Shown here in pieces: positions 53,572 through 63,286 of a stretch of DNA of 64,000 nt. The stretch spans positions 1 to 64,000 of IMG/VR virus record IMGVR_UViG_3300025853_000046; one strand, given 5' to 3'. A program made the translations under genes and the position numbers. The notes under the pieces were generated by a model that was not told the origin of the DNA, made no database searches, and saw only the letters and a list, made by a program, of their open reading frames with translations. The DNA comes from a virus. Position 1 is the stretch's first letter. Every line of letters begins with the position of its first letter.

Positions 53572-53581
53572 CTATTTAATT

Positions 53582-55663
53582 TTAAGAATCGTCTTCATAG
53601 ATATTAATTAGCCCTGAGTCACTCGATTTAGGGGCAGGTTTTGATTCATACCCTGTCCATGCGAGCCACATTTCTTTGTCTTGAACAGGTAAAAATCTAC
53701 AATGTATTTTAGTTTTTACCTCTTTTCCATTTAGAATATACTCGTGATAACCTTTTCTTTGTGCGCCTAAAATCATTGGCCCACGCTCAAGTAGTGTTTC
53801 AGTATCAGGTTTTGGTATTTGCTTACAGGGGTATTTACCGGACTCTCCTAAAAAGTCGTATATCTGTTCATCCCCACTTACTCGTATTTCCCAAGTCATC
53901 TTTTTACCTTGATAAATTATTACAAAATGTAAATATCCGTTCTTTGTAATCCAAAGTTCAAACTCCCCCTTACGAACTTCTGCTTTATTTAACACATCAT
54001 CATCGTGGCTAAACTTTCCAGCAGAATAAACAATTCCGTATGTTTCACCCGCTTTCATTAAACGGTCTTTCATTTTATTTTGTGAATTATTAAAAAGTCT
54101 ATTCATCATCTTAGGGTCATGTTTAGTGGCTCTACCAAAAATATCATCTGCGGATAAATTACCATAATCCATTACTAATTGTTTTACGAATATAAAAAAC
54201 CTACCATTATCTTTACCATAGGCATCTTTTAATTCTTCTTTCCAAAAGTCTATATCTATTGAAGCGTTTTTGGACATTAAATTTTTATCTTTAAATCCGT
54301 GAAAAATAAATCCATCTAAATCTAATTCTGTTTGAAGTTTTGCTACACCATGTATTCCATCTGTAATTTCATATGACTTTGTAAGGGCTTCTATTTTGTA
54401 ATCCCCAAGACTTTTCTTTCCACCTGTTGTTAAAAATTCAAGAGTAATTAACTTATCGGGAAGTTTTACTTCAGGTATTTCGTGAAACTTTGAATTGAAT
54501 AAAGAGAATCCCTTCTTAGGATTACCCATAATTTCATCTGCCGTTACACGAATAATAGTTCCCTCTTCTACATCTTGTTTAGTATTTGTTGTCTTACCGA
54601 CATTCATGTAAAAGTCTCCATCCATTTCAACAGCCTTAATACTATCTTCTTCAACAGGCCCGATACCCATAGAGTAGCCAAAAGTTCCATTTTTATTTTC
54701 AGTTTTAGACAAAACTATAACATCTAAGTCTACAAATTTTTTCCACTTAATCCATTTAGGGTTTTTCTTTTTACCAATAACATAAGAAGATTTAGCATCT
54801 TTAATAACCACACCCTCGGATGCAGGATTATCCATTATCTGCATAGCGTATTCTTCAATCTCGGATAAAGAATCAGCATCACGGGTATTACTTTTATTTG
54901 GAAATAATACCTTTTCATCTGCGTTTGCTGAAAAATTTTTCATAAGAATCATAATGCGTTCTTCTAATTTTTCAGACGCTACGGACTTATCTTCAAAATA
55001 CATAATATCAAATACATGCGCTTTAATATCTGCTTCTTCTGTTACCTTTTTATTAATATGGGCAAGAGTATCTGCTCGAACTAAAGGTTCTCCGTCTTTA
55101 TACATTACTGCTTCGCCGTCTAAAATACAACTTGGAAAAACTCTATTTTCTAAAACCTTAACAACATCAGGCATTTTGTCGGTAATGTCTCTTGCGTTAA
55201 ATGTGTAAATCTTAACCTTATTTTCAAACTTATGAATTTGTATTCTTAGACCATCGTATTTTTCTTGAACAATATAATCATTTGTAAGCCCTTTAATTTC
55301 TTTCATGTCGTCTATTTCAAATATACGATACATTGGTTTATTCGGTTCTATGAATTTTTCGGGTCTATCTTGTTTTACTATTTCAATAGGAGATTGCCTA
55401 TTATTAAAATATCCATAAATTTCACCTGCTTTATTATTTGCTACCGAAAAAGAATCATCAGAAAACAAAACACTGTCATCTATATTAGGAAATTGTTCCT
55501 TAATTTTGGGGTCTTTTAAAAGTTCTCTCAATTGAACTACTAATTTTTCCCAATCCTTTTCATATGCTTTAGGATTTTCCTTAGCACTTAAAAATGTAGC
55601 ACGAACCATGTTACTTAAAGAAGAAACATTTTTTACTACACTATCAAATTGAGTAAATATCAT
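53582..55663 (-). CDS. ATP-dependent DNA ligase with long C-terminal extension
   Basis: Seals nicks. The N-terminal domain is followed by motif I EKYDGLRIQ (adenylated Lys), motif III AHVFDIMYF, motif IV EGVVIKDA and motif V KWIKWKK, then an OB domain (about 330-400). A further 290 residues form an unrecognised extension, with a beta-rich end (GEFELWITKNGYLHFVII, then MTWEIRVSG) that could be a separate binding or processing domain. Unusually it lies in the late operon between head genes. Start ATG 55663, with GTG 55672 overlapping the preceding stop. Confidence 0.9.
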   Translation of the reverse strand: MIFTQFDSVVKNVSSLSNMVRATFLSAKENPKAYEKDWEKLVVQLRELLKDPKIKEQFPNIDDSVLFSDDSFSVANNKAGEIYGYFNNRQSPIEIVKQDRPEKFIEPNKPMYRIFEIDDMKEIKGLTNDYIVQEKYDGLRIQIHKFENKVKIYTFNARDITDKMPDVVKVLENRVFPSCILDGEAVMYKDGEPLVRADTLAHINKKVTEEADIKAHVFDIMYFEDKSVASEKLEERIMILMKNFSANADEKVLFPNKSNTRDADSLSEIEEYAMQIMDNPASEGVVIKDAKSSYVIGKKKNPKWIKWKKFVDLDVIVLSKTENKNGTFGYSMGIGPVEEDSIKAVEMDGDFYMNVGKTTNTKQDVEEGTIIRVTADEIMGNPKKGFSLFNSKFHEIPEVKLPDKLITLEFLTTGGKKSLGDYKIEALTKSYEITDGIHGVAKLQTELDLDGFIFHGFKDKNLMSKNASIDIDFWKEELKDAYGKDNGRFFIFVKQLVMDYGNLSADDIFGRATKHDPKMMNRLFNNSQNKMKDRLMKAGETYGIVYSAGKFSHDDDVLNKAEVRKGEFELWITKNGYLHFVIIYQGKKMTWEIRVSGDEQIYDFLGESGKYPCKQIPKPDTETLLERGPMILGAQRKGYHEYILNGKEVKTKIHCRFLPVQDKEMWLAWTGYESKPAPKSSDSGLINIYEDDS

Positions 55664-55668
55664 TACTC

Positions 55669-56091
55669 TCACATCTCGTCACTTGGAGTTAAAGCCGCCT
55701 CTTCATTTACCGTTAAGGTATGTCGAAGACGCTTAAGTTTTCCGAGTGCTGTTTCTAAAGCGGCCTCTACATCTTTATCTTGAGAATCTTCGGCAGGTGC
55801 TACTGATTCTACACGAACTTCTTCTTGGTCGGGTTCTGCTTTGTATGTCATATTTTCAGGCATTAATTTACTTTGGTAATTTCTCTTAACCGTCGTCTGT
55901 TCCTTTGTAATTGGTTTAGCCGCCAACCGTTCAACATTAACTTGCTTTCCAGCATTCTCATTCTTTTGTGCATCGGCAGGTTCATACCCCAGTGCATTAG
56001 TAAGCAAAACTGTAAGTTCAGTTAATTGCGTTAAAACATCTACTCCCTGCATATCGGCTTCATCGGCTACCATTGTTTCTTTTTTACTCAT
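55669..56091 (-). CDS. Acidic late protein, 140 aa
   Basis: A helical leucine-rich stretch (about 18-35), then a disordered acidic/Lys region and a C-terminal helix (ETALGKLKRLRHTL). Overlaps the upstream gene by 4 nt. Possibly a minor internal head protein. No family recognised. Confidence 0.55.
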   Translation of the reverse strand: MSKKETMVADEADMQGVDVLTQLTELTVLLTNALGYEPADAQKNENAGKQVNVERLAAKPITKEQTTVKRNYQSKLMPENMTYKAEPDQEEVRVESVAPAEDSQDKDVEAALETALGKLKRLRHTLTVNEEAALTPSDEM

Positions 56092-56321
56092 ATTGTTCCC
56101 TCCAAATTTTTGACAAGTGAATCCAAATCACTCCAATCCATCTTTGAAATCACATCACCATTTGGCATACCCGCTTGGGCTTTTATGCTTGGTCTTGGAC
56201 TTCTTACAAATCCGGACTTCATAATTGCTGTGTCTGAATCTGCTAATTTTCTTTCTAAATCCTTAACCTTGTCGGATAGGGCTTTCAATATTTCTAAAAT
56301 TTCCACTGTTGTTTCTTCTTC
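56088..56321 (-). CDS. Small coiled-coil late protein, 77 aa
   Basis: ATG 56321 follows GAGGAGG, so I prefer it to the longer frame to 56381. Heptads ILEILKALSDKVKDLERKLAD (residues 8-28) form a coiled coil, with an unstructured middle and MDWSDLDSLVKNLE at the end. Function unknown. Confidence 0.6.
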   Translation of the reverse strand, partial: EEETTVEILEILKALSDKVKDLERKLADSDTAIMKSGFVRSPRPSIKAQAGMPNGDVISKMDWSDLDSLVKNLEGTI

Positions 56322-56328
56322 CATTTTT

Positions 56329-58662
56329 TTATTCCTCCTCATCATATACCATGTCGTATAATTTTTTATATAAATTTTCATATTTCTTTCTTAGTGATGC
56401 GGCTGTCTTAACCATTTGTAGATTTTTGACTCCCAATTTCTCTAAGAGTTCGCCCTCTTCATCTTCTGCTAATCCGTCAATTATATTTATAACTTTTCCT
56501 AAACGAAGGTAGTCTTCACCGAAGTATTCTGTTGGATGGGCATTTTGAAGTAGAGCCTTTACTTCTCTCCGCTTCTTTGGTGGAAGAGAAGATATATCTG
56601 CCTTTTCTAATGATTTACGAAGAGGGTCACTGGCAGTTCCTCTTTTCTTTCGTGGTAAATCTCTTCGACCCCTGTAATCTTTACTCGGCCCAGCAGGGGG
56701 CTTAGGTTTATTTTTAAAATCCTCAACTTCCTTTGGGTCATATTTAGGTCTTGCATCTTCTTTTCTTTTAGAACGAATTTTTTCTTCTTGTTCCGATGTC
56801 GTAACAGGGCTAATTTCCTCATCATAAGTTTCATCAGGTTGAGTTATAGGTTTTGGTTTAACTCCCAATCTATCTGCAATTGTATCTTTTTTACTTGGTG
56901 AAGCAACTGAAAAGGTTTGGTCTAAAACTAAAAGTAATAGTCCGATAACTGTATCATCGCCAACCTTTTCTGATAATAATTTTTCTAATCTCTCTACCTG
57001 TTTCTTGGATAAAAGTTCTTTATAAGAAGGGTCGAATAAATATCGAGACATCAAAGGTATAAAATTTTTATTTTTAAATTCAGCACCATTTACTATTTTT
57101 TGAACTCTTTGTGTTTTTATAACAGGTGTTAATTTTTTACCCCCAATTACAGACATATTTTTTATTAATTTTGTTAACAGTGGATTATTTCTACTGGTAA
57201 GCCATTCAACCATGTAAGGAAGTGTAACATCATCAAAACCAGCATCAGTAGTAGAACTTCTTATATCTTTTACAGATGGAATACCTTTTGCGTTAAATAT
57301 ATCTCCGACTAAATTATCCATAAATTTTTGATAATTGGTTACTTTAGGTATAGGTGCGTATTTAGTTTCCATCCAATTAGATACCCTTTCAAACTCTTCA
57401 GGGGTGTATCTCTTACCAACAGGTAAATTAAGTTCTGCTTCATTAACCAAAAAATTAATATTTTCCTTAACTGTTAATGTGGCTCTCGTAGCACCTTGTC
57501 TATTTAGTTTAATTTTAGCAACTGGATATTGCTCTCCACCAATAGTTTGCATTGATATTTCTACCATATTTTTTAAATTGCCTATAAATTTATTTAAAGT
57601 ATTTCCACCCGTAGAAGTAGATGTTGATTCTATCAACTCCATAATTTTATCAAACTTATTTTTATTTTTCTCTCTATATTTATTAATTGTAGGGGAATCT
57701 TCCCCATCTATAAATTTATCTAAAGCGATAATAAAGGAATCAAAATCAGCATTTGAAATCGGATACATTATTGTTCTTATTTGTGGTAGGTTTTGTTTCA
57801 TTTCAACTCTATCTATATCTTCTATATTATACCCATAATCTAAATAAAATCTTGTATTTAATTCTTCCTCAGCCTCATCAGAAGTTAAAGTAGATTCAGA
57901 AGTTACTTGTTTTATTTCCTCTCTTAAGTTTTTTATTTCCTCTCTTAAGTCCTTTATTTCTTTACCAAGAGATTCATAAATTGAATCTTGGGAAGGCGTT
58001 CTATAATCTAATAAATCAAATCTATCTTCCGCTGTTTTTAATTCTTTACTTGCTATACTTAATCTTTCTCTTAGTTTATCTTCTGTTCTTTTAACATTTG
58101 ATTTTGGTTTAAAATCTTGAAAATTACCCTTTCGTTTTTTTCTGTCACGAGTTTCTTTCGCTCTTAGTTTTTTACCTTCTTCTCTACTTTCTACACGGGG
58201 TTTTTCTCTTTCATCGAGATAAGGTTTATCTTCAGGAAGTTCCCTTCTTTTGAGTTTTTTAGGCATTCTTCTACCTTCTTCTCGATATTGTATAGTTTCA
58301 CTTTCCTTAAAAGGGTTAACTTCATCGTAATCAACAACATTTTCTTTGTAATGTTTAGCCGCTTCATCTATGGTAAGAGGAGTTTGTGCTTGAACTACTG
58401 TTTCATATACCACAGGAGGGCCTTTACTTTTTACCCTCTCAACAGGATAAAAGGAATCTCCACCCCGTCTTTTATATCCGTCACCTATAATTTCCCCGTT
58501 TTCATTTACCTTAATTGCCCCTTTTGAATTTTTTGTAGCCGTGAATGGATTATTTTTTGCTTCTAAAGGATTTTTTATTGCTTCATTAATTAACCTTTTA
58601 ATTTCTTTTACCGAAGTTCCTTTAGGTAAAGTAAAGGTCGCCTTTAGAATATCTTCCCACAT
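56329..58662 (-). CDS. Large late protein, 777 aa, MWEDILK start
   Basis: Begins MWEDILKATF. A very charged region (about 90-210), coiled-coil heptads (KEIKDLREEIKNLREEIK, about 235-255), a globular middle (about 270-600) and a basic Lys/Arg-rich tail. No catalytic motif recognised. The largest protein with the recurrent N-terminal motif. Probably an internal or head-associated protein encoded between portal and protease. Confidence 0.7.
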   Translation of the reverse strand: MWEDILKATFTLPKGTSVKEIKRLINEAIKNPLEAKNNPFTATKNSKGAIKVNENGEIIGDGYKRRGGDSFYPVERVKSKGPPVVYETVVQAQTPLTIDEAAKHYKENVVDYDEVNPFKESETIQYREEGRRMPKKLKRRELPEDKPYLDEREKPRVESREEGKKLRAKETRDRKKRKGNFQDFKPKSNVKRTEDKLRERLSIASKELKTAEDRFDLLDYRTPSQDSIYESLGKEIKDLREEIKNLREEIKQVTSESTLTSDEAEEELNTRFYLDYGYNIEDIDRVEMKQNLPQIRTIMYPISNADFDSFIIALDKFIDGEDSPTINKYREKNKNKFDKIMELIESTSTSTGGNTLNKFIGNLKNMVEISMQTIGGEQYPVAKIKLNRQGATRATLTVKENINFLVNEAELNLPVGKRYTPEEFERVSNWMETKYAPIPKVTNYQKFMDNLVGDIFNAKGIPSVKDIRSSTTDAGFDDVTLPYMVEWLTSRNNPLLTKLIKNMSVIGGKKLTPVIKTQRVQKIVNGAEFKNKNFIPLMSRYLFDPSYKELLSKKQVERLEKLLSEKVGDDTVIGLLLLVLDQTFSVASPSKKDTIADRLGVKPKPITQPDETYDEEISPVTTSEQEEKIRSKRKEDARPKYDPKEVEDFKNKPKPPAGPSKDYRGRRDLPRKKRGTASDPLRKSLEKADISSLPPKKRREVKALLQNAHPTEYFGEDYLRLGKVINIIDGLAEDEEGELLEKLGVKNLQMVKTAASLRKKYENLYKKLYDMVYDEEE

Positions 58663-58664
58663 AT

Positions 58665-58880
58665 CTACACCTGTCTAAATTTTTTCGACATTTTAGGGCC
58701 GGGCCGAATAATTCCGGGGATAACAGGGTCTGCCTCAAAGTTATCAGGAGGAACTTCCGGCACATTCATTGTTAAATCCACAGTTTTCTTAGGCGTGGGT
58801 TCTGGTTTATTAGCCTTTCGCTCAAGGTCTGATAATTGTTTTTTCGCTTCATCTAATTTTCTTCTTATTATATCACTCAT
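58665..58880 (-). CDS. Small Pro-rich protein, 71 aa
   Basis: ATG 58880 has AAGGAAAGTG upstream, so it is chosen over 58913, which overlaps the neighbour. A short coiled coil (residues 5-25) is followed by a Pro-rich disordered tail. Function unknown. Confidence 0.55.
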   Translation of the reverse strand: MSDIIRRKLDEAKKQLSDLERKANKPEPTPKKTVDLTMNVPEVPPDNFEADPVIPGIIRPGPKMSKKFRQV

Positions 58881-58893
58881 TTTTTCACTTTCC

Positions 58894-61626
58894 TTATAGT
58901 CTTCTTGAGGCAAGGTTTGTTGCCTTTGGTGGATTTTGTTTTAAATATTCTTTAATTAATTTATTTGATAATTTTTTATAATCATCAAGTATTTCTCTAT
59001 TCATTGTAGTAAGATTATTCGCTGATTCATAAATTTCGTTATTTAAATTTTCCGAGTCTTCTAAGTCTCGTTCTCTACCCATTATTCGTTTCATTTCAAG
59101 GTAATCTTGTTCTTCCTTCATAGCCAAAGGGTAATCTTCTAACAACTTTAATTTACTTTTGAAAGTATTCCATGCTTGACGCATAATACCTGAAAATATA
59201 CTCATATCTTCTGTTTCTGATGAAAAGAGGGGCATTGGTTGGTAAGCATTAACATCAATTGGGAATACTTCACCTTCTCCCTCCCCTCTATTACCCAGTA
59301 ACCAGTGTAAATCCGGAGAAACAGTATCTTCTTGGGGTGAAAGAATACAAATAGCATTCTCAATGGCATATAGTTTAGGTTTAAAGGTAGATAAATAGTC
59401 GTTGCATATTTCAGTAATATAAGATAAAGTAACTTCTTTTAAAGAAGAATAATTATTTGTAAATAAATCATTTGGCATGTTTTTTAATTCAAACCATCCG
59501 TTCTGCGAGGCCCAAACTCTTAACGGCGTAAATAAATTATTTAAAGGAGTAATGCAAATGTCTACTCTACCCCCCGAATGTCCGTCTTTATCATGGTAAA
59601 AGGGGTCGAATGAAAAAAAGCCGTAACCACCTCTTTTTTCTCTAAATACCATAAAGCCTTCCCTTCTTCCAGTTAAAGTATCTTGTCTGACTTCTTCGTG
59701 ATAAAGCACTTGGTCGTGATTTTTCATATTATTTGCTTGAGTATAAGTATAAGTAGTAGCAACTTCTTCAGGGGTCATAGAAACTCTTGCTTCGGAAGTA
59801 TAACCTTCTCTACCAGCATAATAAGGTTTTTCAGGTAAATTTGTAATTAAATTTTTAGGCGAACTTATTATTCTATTAATAAGATTTACAATATCTACTC
59901 GTATGTCAAAATCTTGAAAATTTATTGAAAATTGTTTTGCATCATCTTGCCCACCATATTTACTTACACTTATTTCTTGCCTGTCGTAATTGATAATGAA
60001 TATAAAATTTTGGAATTTTTTTCGGTTTTGATATTTCTTTGGGGCTTGGTCGCTACTAATTCTTTTACCTGTATCAGTACGGATAAACATATCAATTGAA
60101 AAAACAAAAACAGAATCTAATTTATCTACTTTATTTGGGTAAATTCCCAGTGCAACTATTTCATCAACCAAATAGCCTATACCTGTGTAGTCACTTCCTT
60201 CCCTTATAAATATTCTATATTCCTCTTGGTCGAATATATCTAATAGTGAAACCCAATTTTGCCAGTATTTAGCAAAATTAACTTTTTCTGTTTCTGTTAA
60301 ACTATCATACCCCTTCCTATTACTTTTTTTAACCAAAAATTCTAAATCATCCGTTAGGTTAGGAATTGACTTTTTTACAGGGTATCTCTCAATTGAACTA
60401 TCTTGTGAAGATGGCGGCCTTGAACTTCTTTTTGTCCAACCCGACCTATCTCCCATCGCTAAACCAATTTTTGCTGTAATTAAATCGGCTAAAAGGCGTT
60501 TTCCACTATCATACTTTTTATCATTAAATAACCTTCTCGGTAAAGGTTTATATTTACCTGTGCTTTCCTTAAATATTGTTACTGAATCTTCTAAACTTAA
60601 TTTTATTCTTTCAATAGTTTTAGGTTGAATTAATTTTTTTGAAGCCCACTCGTCGAACCTAATATCTTGAGAAAATAAAGTATATTGTGTATTTATTGAC
60701 TTTAAGCCAAATAGTTTATTTAAACCTTTATCTACATAATTATTATTTAAAGAAAACACTAATAAATTATCTTTCGACTTACTTTTTCGTTCCATTTTTC
60801 TTTTTACCAGTCTTTTAGCCCATCTCCTAAATAAAGGAAATGCTTCAGGCGATACTCCGTATTTTTCATCAAAATCAAGTTCAAAATCTATTGAAGGTGC
60901 TAAGACATACAAGTCATTTTTTATTGCTTCGTCACTCTGTTGAACAGTGCTACGACGACTCGTTTTACTTAAAATATTAATCCCTTTTGATTTTTGTAAT
61001 TTAGAAATACTGGGAACAGTCGCAACTGGAAAAGTGCCAATTTTAAAACCGTAATCTGAACTCCAAGGGAATATTGCTACTATTACTTTCCTTATTGACG
61101 CAGGGCCATAAGCCCTCGAATCCTCCACTATTTTTTTAAATTGACGAAAATTAGTCTGTCTTTTAAAGTCTTCTTCATCTCCCACATAATTTTGCATAAA
61201 AGTATATGAGTAATCACTAATTTCTTCAAACCCGTGACCTGCATGTCTTTCAGTATTAAGTCGTGTTACAGTTTCACTAACTACAGTTTGTCCAGTATCA
61301 AAAGATTCCTTAAGAAGATTAAGTAATATAACTTTATCACTACCTTGTATCACTTCGTTTAAATATCTTCTAACCGTTTTTCCTCCCCCAACAATATCGT
61401 AATCAAACACAATTAAGCCCTGACTGTGAGAAATCAATTTTAATACTCCCTCTCTATCATCATTTAAAATATCATTGTAGACTTCGGGAGAAATATCTTT
61501 TCTTGATAACATTTCTTCTGTTGCTAATGTTTCCATACCGACTCTTAAATTCACAAATTTGATTTCTGTAAATCTACTTGTAAGATAGTCAATTTCATCT
61601 TTGCCCATTAAACCCTTGTAAATCAT
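58894..61626 (-). CDS. Large late protein, 910 aa, next to portal
   Basis: Directly behind the portal (4-nt ATGA overlap). Alpha/beta with no motif I recognise. The region around 610-700 has FREKRGGYGFFSFDPFYHDKDG and nearby aromatic/Asp-rich strands, and a helical C-terminus follows from about 800. The slot after portal usually holds a minor head or internal protein, so a virion role is likely. Start ATG 61626. Confidence 0.65.
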   Translation of the reverse strand: MIYKGLMGKDEIDYLTSRFTEIKFVNLRVGMETLATEEMLSRKDISPEVYNDILNDDREGVLKLISHSQGLIVFDYDIVGGGKTVRRYLNEVIQGSDKVILLNLLKESFDTGQTVVSETVTRLNTERHAGHGFEEISDYSYTFMQNYVGDEEDFKRQTNFRQFKKIVEDSRAYGPASIRKVIVAIFPWSSDYGFKIGTFPVATVPSISKLQKSKGINILSKTSRRSTVQQSDEAIKNDLYVLAPSIDFELDFDEKYGVSPEAFPLFRRWAKRLVKRKMERKSKSKDNLLVFSLNNNYVDKGLNKLFGLKSINTQYTLFSQDIRFDEWASKKLIQPKTIERIKLSLEDSVTIFKESTGKYKPLPRRLFNDKKYDSGKRLLADLITAKIGLAMGDRSGWTKRSSRPPSSQDSSIERYPVKKSIPNLTDDLEFLVKKSNRKGYDSLTETEKVNFAKYWQNWVSLLDIFDQEEYRIFIREGSDYTGIGYLVDEIVALGIYPNKVDKLDSVFVFSIDMFIRTDTGKRISSDQAPKKYQNRKKFQNFIFIINYDRQEISVSKYGGQDDAKQFSINFQDFDIRVDIVNLINRIISSPKNLITNLPEKPYYAGREGYTSEARVSMTPEEVATTYTYTQANNMKNHDQVLYHEEVRQDTLTGRREGFMVFREKRGGYGFFSFDPFYHDKDGHSGGRVDICITPLNNLFTPLRVWASQNGWFELKNMPNDLFTNNYSSLKEVTLSYITEICNDYLSTFKPKLYAIENAICILSPQEDTVSPDLHWLLGNRGEGEGEVFPIDVNAYQPMPLFSSETEDMSIFSGIMRQAWNTFKSKLKLLEDYPLAMKEEQDYLEMKRIMGRERDLEDSENLNNEIYESANNLTTMNREILDDYKKLSNKLIKEYLKQNPPKATNLASRRL

Positions 61627-63284
61627 CCTACTCTCCTCTCGGTTCTTTTATCTACATTTTTATTTCCAGCGTCGCCGGGAAGTCCACTAAATCTTTTATC
61701 TGGTGGTGAAGGCATTCTTTTCTTTGGGGTATAGTCTGCCTTATCTGCTACTTCTCCCGCTACCTGCCCCTTTGTTTGACCGCTTAATAATGCTTGCTCT
61801 TGAAGTTGCCCTAATTGTGAGGAATCAATATTAGTTCCAGCATACTTATCAGTTTCTATTGGTGCGTCTTTTTTCTTATCAACATCAACTGTTGTAAGTT
61901 CTTCTGATGGGAATTTCTTGAATATAAAATCACCTTCTTCATTCATATCAACCTCGAAGCCGAGATTTTTCATTTGAATAGCAAGTGCGACTTCCATCTC
62001 CCTTCTACGAAGAACAGCAATTTCATCTTCTTCTTCCGAGCGTAAAAGTTGAACTCTCCAATCTGTTATTCCAAATTGTTCCATCATAAATGGAAATAGA
62101 TATTTATTATACACACTTTGGGCCATTTCAACTGCCCGATTAGTAACAAGTATTTGCATACCCTCGGAGTTAAGTCCACCGGAAGCCGTATTGTCTGCCA
62201 TAAAGATATTACTTACACCGTAAAACGCTGAGATTCTTGTTCTTAAGTCTTCCTTTACAGCAGTATAATCCATCTCTTTTAGACTGTTCATAAAAGGAAT
62301 CCATTCAACAGAACCACGAGAACCTCCCTCGGATTCAATACCCATGATAGGAATGTAATGGGGGTCTTGTTCTAACTTTTCTTTAACCCCTTTCCAATAC
62401 TTTACCAGAGACTCCATGTTGTTAGTCTGCACAGCAAGAATACCCTTTGGCGTTCTCATCTTTTGATATGAAGTGCTAATATAAGACTCCATAGCCTGTA
62501 ATGTAAATATGTAATTAAATAAAGTAATCACGGGCGGATGGCCGTATAATCTTGAAGGCCCATATTTACTAAAATGCACTACTTCTCCAGTAATATAATG
62601 CTGTTCCCCTTGTGCTGTTTTATTTGTAAATTCGATTGCTTCGAGAGAACTACCACATATCCCACATTTTTCATGCCGTTCTTCGGAAATAAACTCTCGG
62701 TGAGTTACACATGTAAATCTCGAATGCCCTCTATCTCCATCTTCATCAACTTCAATAAACATTGTAGTGGGGTCGCCTCTATAAATCTCATTAATCTTAG
62801 ACATGGCAATCCCCCCATCTTCTTCTAAATAATAATCCTTAACAAGAATTAAGAAAGCGTCATCCATAACATTGAGGTCTGTTTCTAATTCCTTGAGAAC
62901 ATCAATAAATAGTTGGTGTGAATCATTAACATGGTTTTTAAAGAAATTTTCAGCAAAGACTTTTTGATTGTAGTCGGGCCTTCTTAAATCTGTTGAACTG
63001 CAATTCATACATTCCTCTACATATTTTTGATGTTCATATCCACAAGAGTTACACTTAAGGTCAAATGCCTTTTTCCATTCATAGCCTCGGCGGAAAACTT
63101 CATTCTTAAGTTGAACTAAGCAAGTTCTAACAACTGTTGAATTTTTAGCAGTATCGTATAAATAACGCCCTGCATAATGTTGAGGGTATCTACGCTCTTG
63201 AATACCTAAATTATAAACATCCTTTTCCATAGGAATAGGAGTTCTTCTTCTTATCAATTGTCTAAATCTGTCTCGTAGCCCCAT
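61623..63284 (-). CDS. Portal protein with two zinc-ribbon insertions
   Basis: The dodecameric head vertex for DNA passage. The pattern MGLRDRFRQLI, YLYDTAKNSTVVRTCLVQLKN and, later, RISAFYGVSNIFMADNTASGGLN with a helix carrying NRAVEMAQSVYN is that of HK97/SPP1-type portals. Two cysteine pairs each, CNSC...CMNC (about residues 78-95) and a CVTH/CGIC cluster (about 195-217), suggest zinc ribbons. The C-terminal 80 residues are disordered and basic. 553 aa. Confidence 0.85.
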   Translation of the reverse strand: MGLRDRFRQLIRRRTPIPMEKDVYNLGIQERRYPQHYAGRYLYDTAKNSTVVRTCLVQLKNEVFRRGYEWKKAFDLKCNSCGYEHQKYVEECMNCSSTDLRRPDYNQKVFAENFFKNHVNDSHQLFIDVLKELETDLNVMDDAFLILVKDYYLEEDGGIAMSKINEIYRGDPTTMFIEVDEDGDRGHSRFTCVTHREFISEERHEKCGICGSSLEAIEFTNKTAQGEQHYITGEVVHFSKYGPSRLYGHPPVITLFNYIFTLQAMESYISTSYQKMRTPKGILAVQTNNMESLVKYWKGVKEKLEQDPHYIPIMGIESEGGSRGSVEWIPFMNSLKEMDYTAVKEDLRTRISAFYGVSNIFMADNTASGGLNSEGMQILVTNRAVEMAQSVYNKYLFPFMMEQFGITDWRVQLLRSEEEDEIAVLRRREMEVALAIQMKNLGFEVDMNEEGDFIFKKFPSEELTTVDVDKKKDAPIETDKYAGTNIDSSQLGQLQEQALLSGQTKGQVAGEVADKADYTPKKRMPSPPDKRFSGLPGDAGNKNVDKRTERRVG

Positions 63285-63286
63285 AC

